Origin: Acidimicrobiia bacterium
GTDB taxonomy: Bacteria > Actinomycetota > Acidimicrobiia > Acidimicrobiales > AC-14
Length of the DNA stretch: 32,357 nt
Direction: 5' to 3'
Assembly: GCA_023265025.1 (NCBI GenBank)
Contig: JAHFUP010000062.1
Span: forward strand, 1-32,357
Positions 12,205 to 19,995 of this stretch are shown piece by piece. The notes under the pieces are model-generated. The model saw only the letters and a program-made list of their open reading frames with translations. It did not search any database and was not told where the DNA came from. The stretch's first letter is position 1. Every line of letters starts with the position of its first letter. A program made the translations under genes and the position numbers.

Positions 12205-14801
12205 CGAGCGACCTCGTCGCGCCACGAGTAGGCCAACAGGGCCCGGCCGTCGTCCTTGACCGACGATTCCCTCCGCAACACCGACCGGGGTTCGGCCGCC
12301 CACCGCAGCACGTCGGCCAGCAGGGCCTGGGCCGCGGCGTCGCCGCCACTCAGGCGGTACTGGCAGAAGACGAGCCGGCCGGCGCCGACGGCGTGCGATC
12401 CCAGCACCGTCCCCGTCATGGCCCCCGGCACCGGTTTGTAGACCACGACCACCGGGGTGTCGGGGAACGCCGACCCGTCGATCAGCGACACCGCGCTGGC
12501 CGGCTGCACCGTGGCGTCCTCGGCCACCAGGACGGCCCGGCGGGGCAGGCTGGGCACGGCGCCGTGGTCCGTGGTGAACCGGAACACTGTCGACCCCCAC
12601 ACCGACGTCAGCGCGGCCAGCTCCACCGCCACCGGGTAGTGCCCGGCCGCCTCGATCGGTTGGGCCAGGATCACCACCACCTCGCCCCGGTCGAGCCGGG
12701 CCCGGGCCTCGGCGCCGGCGCCGGCGTCGAGCGCGTCCTCGGCGACCACGAACGGCCCGCCCGCGGGACGGCCCGCCGGCGTCACCACGTGGATGGGGTA
12801 GCGGTTCCCGGCCACCTCGTCGTCGCCCGAGCGCAGGCGCAGGACCAGGTCGTGGCTCCCGGGAACCGTGGGAGCGACCACCTCGACCGGCGGGTACGCC
12901 GTCACGGACCACCCCGCCAGATCGCCGAGCGGCACCACGGACACGGCCTCTCGAAAGCCCACTTCGAGCGTCACGCCGCCGAGCGCCGGCCCGTCGTTGG
13001 CCACGTGCAGCGGCGCCCGCACCGTGCCGCCGGCGGCGACCACCAGGCTGTCGAGCCGCAGCATCGGCAGGACGACCTTGTTGGCCCGGGCCATCTCCGC
13101 CACGGCCACGCGCTTGGGCCGGCGGTGCAGGTCGAGCAGCCCGTTGAACTCCTGGGGGACGTCGGTCAGCTCGGTCAGGCAGTAGCCGCCGATGTGGTCG
13201 TGGCGGCGGAAGACTTCGGTCTGGAGACGGTCCGAGATGCCCTGGTAGCGCTGGGTCCCGATGACGAACCGGGCCAGGCTGCCGGGCCACGGCGTCGACG
13301 CCAGCCCGTCGGCGTAGACCTGGCGCGGGTCCCAGAACGGGGCCGGGGAGAGCACGGGCATGTCGGGCAGGCCCCAGTCGCCGTACTCGGTGACGAACAG
13401 CGGACGCTCATCGCCGGCCCACGGGGCCGAGGAGGCCTCCAGCCAGTCGAGGTGGTCCCGGTGCAGCCGCCCGTACCAGTGGGCGGTGAGGATGGGGGAG
13501 ACGAACACCCGCGCCGGATCGGGCTCGATCCAGTCGTTCTCGATGACCGGCCGCGTCGGGTCGTGCTCGGCGACGGCGCCGGCCACCGCCCGGACGAACG
13601 CCTCGTAGCCCGGCCACTGGCGAGCCTCCCACCGGGCCTCGCCGACCTCGTTCATCGCCGACCACAGGATGATGCTGGGGTGGTTCCGGTCGCGCCGGAC
13701 CTGTTCCCGGGCCGCGGCCGCGCACCGGCGGGCCAGCAGTGTGTTCCCGCCCATCTCGGCATGCTCCAGCGGCTCGGCCACCGGGATGTCGCAGTGCAGG
13801 AACATGCCCAGCTCGTCGCAGACGTCGAGGTAGGTGGGGTCGAAGGCCTTGATGTGGAGGCGCAGGGTGTTGAAGCCCATGTCCCTGGCCGCGGTGACCT
13901 CGTCGACGATCTGGGCTCGGGTGCCCTCGGCGTAGAGGCGGTCGGCCGTGAAGCCCTGGACCAGTGCGCTCTTCATCCGGTAGGGGACGCCGTCCACCAG
14001 TAGGCGCTTGCCGGCCATCCGCACCGTCCGGAGGCCGAAGCGCACCTTCCGCACGTCGCTCGGGTGCCCGCCGGCGGCGACGTCGACGATGGCGATGTGC
14101 AGTGTCGGGTGCTCGGGGCTCCACCGGCCGGCGGTCGTCGGTCCGGGGCGCACCTCGAGCCGGCGCAGCTCGCCCGGCGCCAGCTCCGCCTCCGCCCCGG
14201 CCGCCATCCCGACCGCCCGGACGCCGGCCCGAACCGCCTGCGTCAACCCCGACCGGTTCTGCAGTCGCACGGTGACGGCTAGGTCGTCGGGGTCACCGTT
14301 CACGAAGACGTCGGTGATCACGACGGGCCCGTGCCGGCGCAGGGTCACGCTCTGCCAGATGCCGCCGTAGGTCATGTACAGGCTGGGCGGGCTCGGGAGA
14401 ACCGAGTTGGCCCACCCCTGCTTGCCGTGGGCCATGAGGGTGTGGTCGGGGTCGGCCAGGGGCGGGTCGACGACGCGCACGGCCAGGACGTTCTCGCCGG
14501 CCCGCAGCGCCGGCGTGGGGTCGAGCTCGAACGGCGTGTAGGGCTGGTCGTGGCCCCCGAGCGGCACCCCGTTGAGGCGGACGGTCGCCTGGTCCATCAC
14601 CGCGCCGAAGCGCAGCGTCCAGTGCCCGGAGACGTCGGTCAGGTCGAACCGCCGGCGGTACCAGGCCACCCCGTCGAGGTCGAGCCACCCCTGCGCCTCC
14701 CAGAGGCCGGGCACCCGGATGGGCTCGGGCACGAGGCCGTCGAGCGCCGCCGGCCGGTGGTCGCCGGGGAAGAAGTCCCAGACGCCGTCGAGCTCGATCA
14801 C
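12201..14801 (-). CDS. GH2-family beta-galactosidase/glucuronidase-type enzyme
   Basis: 866 residues from GTG 14801 (VIELDGVWDFFPG), overlapping the GH1 stop by 4 bp. Domains in order: jelly-roll sugar-binding domain (about 1-165, YRRRFDLTD, VRLNGVPLGGHDQPYTPFE), Ig-like domain (about 170-270) and catalytic barrel (about 275-560), followed by about 300 residues of C-terminal beta domains. The acid/base is in ILWSAMNEVGE (Glu near 383) and the nucleophile in FVTEYGDWG (Glu near 470). The neighbours galT and galK point to a galactose-releasing activity, but beta-glucuronidase or beta-mannosidase cannot be excluded by eye. There is no signal peptide, so it acts in the cytoplasm on imported glycosides. 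Confidence 0.88.
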   Translation of the reverse strand: MIELDGVWDFFPGDHRPAALDGLVPEPIRVPGLWEAQGWLDLDGVAWYRRRFDLTDVSGHWTLRFGAVMDQATVRLNGVPLGGHDQPYTPFELDPTPALRAGENVLAVRVVDPPLADPDHTLMAHGKQGWANSVLPSPPSLYMTYGGIWQSVTLRRHGPVVITDVFVNGDPDDLAVTVRLQNRSGLTQAVRAGVRAVGMAAGAEAELAPGELRRLEVRPGPTTAGRWSPEHPTLHIAIVDVAAGGHPSDVRKVRFGLRTVRMAGKRLLVDGVPYRMKSALVQGFTADRLYAEGTRAQIVDEVTAARDMGFNTLRLHIKAFDPTYLDVCDELGMFLHCDIPVAEPLEHAEMGGNTLLARRCAAAAREQVRRDRNHPSIILWSAMNEVGEARWEARQWPGYEAFVRAVAGAVAEHDPTRPVIENDWIEPDPARVFVSPILTAHWYGRLHRDHLDWLEASSAPWAGDERPLFVTEYGDWGLPDMPVLSPAPFWDPRQVYADGLASTPWPGSLARFVIGTQRYQGISDRLQTEVFRRHDHIGGYCLTELTDVPQEFNGLLDLHRRPKRVAVAEMARANKVVLPMLRLDSLVVAAGGTVRAPLHVANDGPALGGVTLEVGFREAVSVVPLGDLAGWSVTAYPPVEVVAPTVPGSHDLVLRLRSGDDEVAGNRYPIHVVTPAGRPAGGPFVVAEDALDAGAGAEARARLDRGEVVVILAQPIEAAGHYPVAVELAALTSVWGSTVFRFTTDHGAVPSLPRRAVLVAEDATVQPASAVSLIDGSAFPDTPVVVVYKPVPGAMTGTVLGSHAVGAGRLVFCQYRLSGGDAAAQALLADVLRWAAEPRSVLRRESSVKDDGRALLAYSWRDEVAR

Positions 14802-16066
14802 CGGACCACCAACTCGAGCGCCGGCGGGTCCTGCCAGTCCCAGTGGGTCATCTGCGGCATCCAGCCGCGCAGCCAGCCGTCCACCGGCGGCTGGAAGCGG
14901 TATGCGGGCAGGTCGGCCGCCCGGGCGCCCCGCGCCGCGGCGGTGTAGGACCTCGACATCGACGACGGCCGGCGGTCGAGGCGCTCGTCGAGCCAGAAGA
15001 CGCCCACCGGGTCGATGTCGCCCACGCTGCGGACGAGCAGCGAGTTCCAATCGGCGGAGTCGACGAACGGGAACCAGCAGTACCCGTCGATGGCGACGCC
15101 CCGGGCCCGGGCCACCTCGCACTGCTCCAGGGTGTACTTCAGCCAGGTGGCCCGGTCGCTGGCGAAGCCGCGGATGTTCGTCTCGCCGAGCGCGCAGGGC
15201 AGGCGGTAGCGGTCGGAGTACTCGACGATGAGGTTGGCGAGGGAGCCGGGGTCCGGGGACGTCGTGATGCCGCGGCCCCGGGCGTCGAGGTACCACCACT
15301 GGTTGTGGGCGTAGTAGTCGAGGCCCAGGACGTCGACATGACCGGGCCGCAGGTCGAGCAGGGGCTCGCCGCCGGCGGCCAGGACCTCGGCCACGAACGG
15401 CCGGCCAGGGTCGACGGAGCGCCCGAGGAAGAGGTCGAGGACGAAGAACCGGCGGTCGTTGGCCACGTCGGCTGGCGCCCACGCGCCCGGGTTGGCCGCC
15501 GACGCCCGTTCGCAGGTCTCGACGTAGAAGTGGCGGGCCGATGGCAGGAGGTCGCGGTAAGCCCGGCTGGCTTCGGTCAGGGCGGGCAGGACGTTGCGGG
15601 CGAGGGTGAGGAACCCCTTCACGCCCTCCAGGTGGGGCGGCCAGACGCCCATCTGGCCGCAGAGCAGGAAGGTGGTGAACGGCTCGTTGAAGAGCGTGTA
15701 CTCCTCGATCCAGGGGTAGCGGCCGGCGAACGCCTCCACGTAGCGCAGGTACGCCTCGCCGAAGCGGCGGTCGGCGAAGCCCCGCTTCAGCCAGCGGGGG
15801 TAGCTGGTGTGGTGGCACAGGTCGACGATGGGCCGCAGGCCGTGGTCGCGCATCCAGCCGAGGACCTCGTCGGTGGCAGCCCAGTCGAAGGTGCGCCGGT
15901 CCGGCTGGATCCGGTGCCAGCGGACCGGGTAGCGCAGCCGGGAGACGCCGCAGGCGGCCAGCAGCTCCAGGTCGGACCGCCAGCGGGCGATGTGGCCGGT
16001 CGTCTCGGCCACGTCGACGTCGAACGCCGGCTGGTAGGTCGATTCGAAGGCGCCGATGAACTCGAT
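14798..16066 (-). CDS. GH1-like family glycosidase with a probable ATC start
   Basis: 422 residues if started at ATC 16066. The first usable normal start, GTG 16012, lies 18 codons inside the conserved N-terminus (EFIGAFESTYQPAFDVDVAET), and a TAG stands immediately upstream of the frame, so only CGT CGC CCG ATC are available. TAGCGT lies exactly 6 nt before the ATC. The clan-A barrel shows LFNEP (acid/base Glu near 128) and LGETNIRG (probable nucleophile near 295). It is cytosolic, first in the operon with GH2 and galT, and probably a beta-glycosidase acting on galactosides. The nucleophile context differs from the usual TENG of GH1, so substrate and even family edge remain open. Confidence 0.82.
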   Translation of the reverse strand: MEFIGAFESTYQPAFDVDVAETTGHIARWRSDLELLAACGVSRLRYPVRWHRIQPDRRTFDWAATDEVLGWMRDHGLRPIVDLCHHTSYPRWLKRGFADRRFGEAYLRYVEAFAGRYPWIEEYTLFNEPFTTFLLCGQMGVWPPHLEGVKGFLTLARNVLPALTEASRAYRDLLPSARHFYVETCERASAANPGAWAPADVANDRRFFVLDLFLGRSVDPGRPFVAEVLAAGGEPLLDLRPGHVDVLGLDYYAHNQWWYLDARGRGITTSPDPGSLANLIVEYSDRYRLPCALGETNIRGFASDRATWLKYTLEQCEVARARGVAIDGYCWFPFVDSADWNSLLVRSVGDIDPVGVFWLDERLDRRPSSMSRSYTAAARGARAADLPAYRFQPPVDGWLRGWMPQMTHWDWQDPPALELVVR

Positions 16067-16068
16067 CG

Positions 16069-16086
16069 GGCGACGCTACCGTCGCC
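16069..16086. promoter_or_regulatory. Compact bidirectional promoter between GH1 and galK
   Basis: Only 24 bp separate ATC 16066 (minus) from GTG 16091 (plus). GGCGAC (16069-16074) and GTCGCC (16081-16086) are inverted repeats. The minus -10 TAGCGT (16078-16073) and the plus -10 TACCGT (16077-16082) share the central TA. Both transcripts would be leaderless or nearly so. Confidence 0.5.
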
Positions 16087-16090
16087 ACCT

Positions 16091-17116
<1,026 letters not shown>

Positions 17117-17243
17117 AATGGCCAGAGTTGGCAAGGATCGATCGTGGGTTGCTCGCAGGAACACCAGCGAATCCGACAGGTAGCGGCGCGCCGCGACCGG
17201 GAGGTCGCTGGGTCCGGCGCGCCACGGCGGGGGTGAGGGTGGG

Positions 17244-17774
17244 TTGACGCCCTACGAGGTCCTCGGGATCGGCCCCAAGGCCAAGCCGGCCGAGATCACC
17301 GCCGCCTACCGGGTGCTGGCCCAGATCTTCCACCCCGATCGCTTCGCCAGCGCCCCGGCCGCCGTCCAGAAGGAGGCGGAGCGGCGCATGGGCGAGGTGA
17401 ACGACGCCTACGCCTTCTTCCGCGGGAGCAACAACAGCTCCGGCGAGAACTCCGTGGCCCGCACCCGGGCGGCCCGAGCGGCGGCGGCCACGCCGTGGCA
17501 CGAGGTGGTGCGCCACCGGGCCCAGGCCGAGGCGCGAGCCAAGGAGGTACGCCGGGCCAAGGAGGAGAGCACCCGTCAGGGCAAGGCCATCATGCGGCAG
17601 AAGACCGGTGGCGCCAAACTGGCCCTCGCCGGCATGGGCGAGGCGCTCCACACCAACAAGATCACCTGCCGGGAGTGCAAGAGCATCCAGTGGCTGCCCG
17701 ACGGCTGGCGCGAGCGCCTGGACGACATCGACTTCTACTGCTCGATCTGTTCCCGCCTCATCCTCGCCCGCTGA
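17244..17774 (+). CDS. J-domain protein with a C-terminal zinc ribbon
   Basis: 176 residues from TTG 17244 (MTPYEVLGIGPKAK), with a GGTGAGGG purine tract upstream; no other start keeps the J-domain N-terminus. The J domain (about 1-65) has YRVLAQIFHPDRF with the HPD tripeptide near residue 31, which stimulates Hsp70 ATPase. A basic, Ala/Arg-rich helical linker (about 75-130) follows, then a zinc-ribbon-like end with CRECKSIQW and YCSICSRL. There is no G/F region or DnaJ central zinc domain, so this is a specialised J protein and its client is unknown. It lies between galK and the unknown membrane operon, and no DnaK gene is near. Confidence 0.82.
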   Translation: MTPYEVLGIGPKAKPAEITAAYRVLAQIFHPDRFASAPAAVQKEAERRMGEVNDAYAFFRGSNNSSGENSVARTRAARAAAATPWHEVVRHRAQAEARAKEVRRAKEESTRQGKAIMRQKTGGAKLALAGMGEALHTNKITCRECKSIQWLPDGWRERLDDIDFYCSICSRLILAR

Positions 17775-17839
17775 CAGTAGCGGCAACACCACTCTTATTG
17801 AGAGAAATGGCCGTTCGCGCCCTTGTGACTGTCCCGTGC

Positions 17840-17887
17840 CTCTATGTTCAGGACACTTAGCCGACGGCGCTCTATGTTTGGAACACT
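17840..17887 (+). promoter_or_regulatory. Tandem 18-bp direct repeats, candidate activator sites
   Basis: 17840-17857 and 17870-17887 match at 14 of 18 positions (CTCTATGTT, four variable bases, then ACACT), 30 bp apart, about three helical turns. They end about 25 bp before a TACAAT -10 box (17913-17918) and so sit just upstream of the -35 region of the following operon. Confidence 0.55.
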
Positions 17888-17912
17888 CTTTCGCCCCCTT
17901 CGGGCGCCGTCA

Positions 17913-17918
17913 TACAAT
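17913..17918 (+). promoter_or_regulatory. -10 box (TACAAT) of the three-gene membrane operon
   Basis: TACAAT inside CATACAATCG is a good -10 hexamer, about 48 bp before the GTG at 17961. No clear -35 is seen, which fits an activator-dependent promoter using the upstream repeats. Confidence 0.5.
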
Positions 17919-17960
17919 CGCCACTCGTAGGCAATCCAGCCGACTTGGAGGTACTTGTCA

Positions 17961-18215
17961 GTGGCTTTGTGGTGGCTCGCCAACATCGTCCTCATCGCCG
18001 TGGTGGCGCCTGTGTGCCTGCTCTTCCTGAACAGGGTCCTGCGGCCCATCTTCGAGATCAAGCGGTACGTCGACGACGTCCTCGACCACGGCGTGAAGCT
18101 GACCGGCACGCTCGACTGCGTGCCGAACCTCATCCGGTCCTGCGAGCTCACCGGCGCAGCCCGGCTCAACGTGACGCGCTACGGCCTGGCCCTCGCCCGG
18201 CTCCTGCCCCAGTAA
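17961..18215 (+). CDS. Small single-helix membrane protein of unknown function (1)
   Basis: 84 residues. GTG 17961 is preferred over TTG 17955 because GGAGG (17947-17951) is then 9 nt away rather than 3. One N-terminal helix (about 4-26, LANIVLIAVVAPVCLLFL) is followed by a cytoplasmic part of about 58 residues: RPIFEIKRYVDDVLDHGVKL, then two Cys and a helix ending LALARLLPQ. First of three adjacent genes. The layout resembles that of the next product (short helix plus a 'V..I..YV..IL.DV' region), so the two may form a hetero-oligomer. I do not recognise the family. Confidence 0.6.
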   Translation: MALWWLANIVLIAVVAPVCLLFLNRVLRPIFEIKRYVDDVLDHGVKLTGTLDCVPNLIRSCELTGAARLNVTRYGLALARLLPQ

Positions 18216-18264
18216 CCCTGCATATCCGTTCTCTAGCAACTCGTCTTCAAGCAGAAAGGACACG

Positions 18265-18564
18265 ATGGGCGCTGCCACGATCGTGACGCTTTTGGGGGTG
18301 GCCATCATCGTGGCCGCCATCGCCCTCTACCTGATCATCATCTCCGTCACCCTGAACCACGTCAGCTACACGCTGGGCACCGTGATCGTCGGGGTGAAGT
18401 CGATCGTCTTCCAGACCGACCCCGTTCCCAAGTACGTGGGCATCATCCTCAACGACGTCACCGCCATCGACCAGGCGGCCAAGCAGCTGCTGGCGTGGGG
18501 CGAGCGCTCCGGCGCGGACTTCGCCACCGCCTACGGCACGACCAGCTACGTCGCCGCCACCTAG
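18265..18564 (+). CDS. Small single-helix membrane protein of unknown function (2)
   Basis: 99 residues; the ATG has AGAAAGGA 6 nt upstream. An N-terminal helix (about 4-28, IVTLLGVAIIVAAIALYLIII) is followed by SVTLNHVSYTLGTVIVGVKSI, a segment YVGIILNDVTAIDQAAKQLL likely to be an amphipathic helix, and a small-residue tail. It lies 49 bp after the first gene and 2 bp before the third. Together they look like a small membrane complex with a cytoplasmic partner. No family recognised, no catalytic motif. Confidence 0.6.
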   Translation: MGAATIVTLLGVAIIVAAIALYLIIISVTLNHVSYTLGTVIVGVKSIVFQTDPVPKYVGIILNDVTAIDQAAKQLLAWGERSGADFATAYGTTSYVAAT

Positions 18565-18566
18565 CC

Positions 18567-19271
18567 ATGGCGACGCCGCTGATCAAGAAGGGGCGGCGGA
18601 GCCCCACGGCCACGTCGGCACCCGAGCCCGCCCCTGAGGAGACCACGTCCATGGAGATGGTGTCCATGGACGAGTCCCCCGCGGTGCAGGGTTCCGCTCC
18701 GAACGACGTCGGGATGATCTACTCGCCGCCGACGGCACCCCTGCCCAACATGCCGAGGTCCTATGGCCAGATGTCGGGCTACGACCAGGGTGCCACCTAC
18801 GCCCCACCGGGCGGGGCCGACGACTTCCAGCCGCGGCGGCGGCACATCGCAGCTGAGCCGCCGCCCTCGCCGGAGCCCCCCGCGGGCCCCGCCGGGCTGT
18901 TGCAGCGGGTGCTGATGTTCTCGGGCGAGACGACGGCCCAGGAACGCGACCGGGTCGCGGCCCAGGAGTTCGAGCAGGCCATCGCCCCCGTTCTGGAGTA
19001 CATGCGGGCCCACAACCCCGATGCGTCCACGCCTGAGGAGGCGGAGCGGATCTGGGCCCAGAATCAGGGCGAGATCACGCCCGACCCCAGGGGCGGGTCC
19101 TTCGTGGCCGGCGACTCGTTCGACACCGACGCCCGGGTGTACTACCGGCTGCTGCACCGGAACTACGAGAAGACCCCCCGCCCGTCCGAGAAGCGGAAGG
19201 AGTCGCGGGCCCTGTCGCGCGCCGGTGGTTCCGACGGCTTCCGGCTCCTCCCCGGGACGCGCGGCTGGTAG
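18567..19271 (+). CDS. Disordered-then-helical cytoplasmic protein of unknown function
   Basis: 234 residues from ATG 18567, 2 bp after the previous stop. The first 105 residues are low-complexity and Pro/Met/Ser-rich (EPAPEETTSMEMVSMDESP, PPTAPLPNMPRSYGQMSGYDQ) and likely disordered. Residues about 110-215 look helical: LLQRVLMFSGETTAQERDRV, EFEQAIAPVLEYMRAH, then DARVYYRLLHRNYEK. The tail is basic. There is no signal or membrane segment. It ends 24 bp before a strong terminator, closing the operon of two small membrane proteins. It could be a cytoplasmic adaptor of that pair; no family recognised. Confidence 0.6.
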   Translation: MATPLIKKGRRSPTATSAPEPAPEETTSMEMVSMDESPAVQGSAPNDVGMIYSPPTAPLPNMPRSYGQMSGYDQGATYAPPGGADDFQPRRRHIAAEPPPSPEPPAGPAGLLQRVLMFSGETTAQERDRVAAQEFEQAIAPVLEYMRAHNPDASTPEEAERIWAQNQGEITPDPRGGSFVAGDSFDTDARVYYRLLHRNYEKTPRPSEKRKESRALSRAGGSDGFRLLPGTRGW

Positions 19272-19294
19272 CTCTGTACACGTAGATGCAGAAA

Positions 19295-19322
19295 GGCCCG
19301 GCTGGCGTTCGCCAGCCGGGCC
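19295..19322 (+). terminator. Strong intrinsic terminator
   Basis: A perfect 13-bp G+C stem (19295-19307 with 19310-19322) is followed by CTTTGCTGTTT and preceded by AAA. It ends the plus-strand operon and, with its symmetry, probably also the convergent YceI transcript. Confidence 0.85.
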
Positions 19323-19348
19323 CTTTGCTGTTTCCGCTGAGGAACCGC

Positions 19349-19900
19349 CTAGGCGGTGGGCAGCTCGATCGTCAGCTCGAAGTCGACGTCGTCGCGCAGC
19401 TTGATGGCGCCCATCATGGCCGAGAACGGCTTGATGCCGAAGTCCTTCTGGGAGATGCTCGTCTTGGCCGTCACCGTGGATCCGTTGACGTTCACGGCCA
19501 GGTTCACCGGGCGGGTGGTGCCCACGACGGTCATGTTGCCGGCCACGTTGAAGTTCGGCTCCGAGCCGCTCACCGAGGTCGAGGCGAACGTCAGGTTCGG
19601 GTGCTTGTCCGTGTGGAGGACGTCTTCCTCCATGTTCTTGGCGATCTTCTTGCGGTCCTTGTCACTCAGCGACATCATGCCGCCGACGGTCTCGAGGATC
19701 TCGATCGAGCGGGCGTCGATGGTGAGCTCTGCGCCCGAGGCCGCGGGGTTGTCGGCATCGACGTTGAGCGTGCCGCTCCACCTGGTTGGCGACAGGATGA
19801 GGTCGTGGGCCAGCTTGGCCCCCATACCGTCCTTGTAGCTCTTGATGATGAGCTTGCCGTTCTCGGGACCGATCGCGTGTGAACCACTCTTGATGTTGAT
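19349..19900 (-). CDS. YceI-family lipid-binding-type protein with a probable ATC start
   Basis: 183 residues if started at ATC 19900. YceI proteins are beta-barrels that bind isoprenoid-type lipids. The conserved N-terminal strand reads SGSHAIGPENGKLIIKSY, then AKLAHDLILSPTRWSGTL; later blocks are ARSIEILETVGGMMSLSDKD, KHPNLTFASTSV and GTTRPVNLAVNV. The first normal start, ATG 19825, would delete the first 25 residues of the domain. Upstream of ATC there is GAGGAG with a 6-nt spacer, then an in-frame TGA, and no ATG/GTG/TTG. No signal peptide is present, so it is cytosolic. It follows hypF by about 95 bp on the same strand; a functional link is not evident. Confidence 0.85.
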   Translation of the reverse strand: MNIKSGSHAIGPENGKLIIKSYKDGMGAKLAHDLILSPTRWSGTLNVDADNPAASGAELTIDARSIEILETVGGMMSLSDKDRKKIAKNMEEDVLHTDKHPNLTFASTSVSGSEPNFNVAGNMTVVGTTRPVNLAVNVNGSTVTAKTSISQKDFGIKPFSAMMGAIKLRDDVDFELTIELPTA

Positions 19901-19995
19901 GTGTTGCTCCTCTCAGGCCGGCGCGCTTAAGGGAAATGCCCGCGCCGAGTTGGACTGGTCATCAGCGTAACCCGCGAGGTGTGGCGGCTTCGAAT

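Noticed and set aside
11227-13290. A 687-codon minus-strand frame extending galT far upstream
   Set aside because: The conserved GalT N-terminus begins at GTG 12204; the upstream extension is the shadow of the GH2 gene.
12201-16088. A 1295-codon minus-strand open frame suggesting a GH1-GH2 fusion
   Set aside because: The part upstream of 14801 is a different frame from the GH1 protein and reads as Arg/Pro-rich shadow; GH2 has its own GTG in a GTGA overlap with the GH1 stop.
17795-17960. An insertion-sequence end suggested by the repeated CTCTATGTT...ACACT motif
   Set aside because: The two copies are direct, 30 bp apart and ahead of a promoter; there is no transposase, no opposite end and no target duplication.
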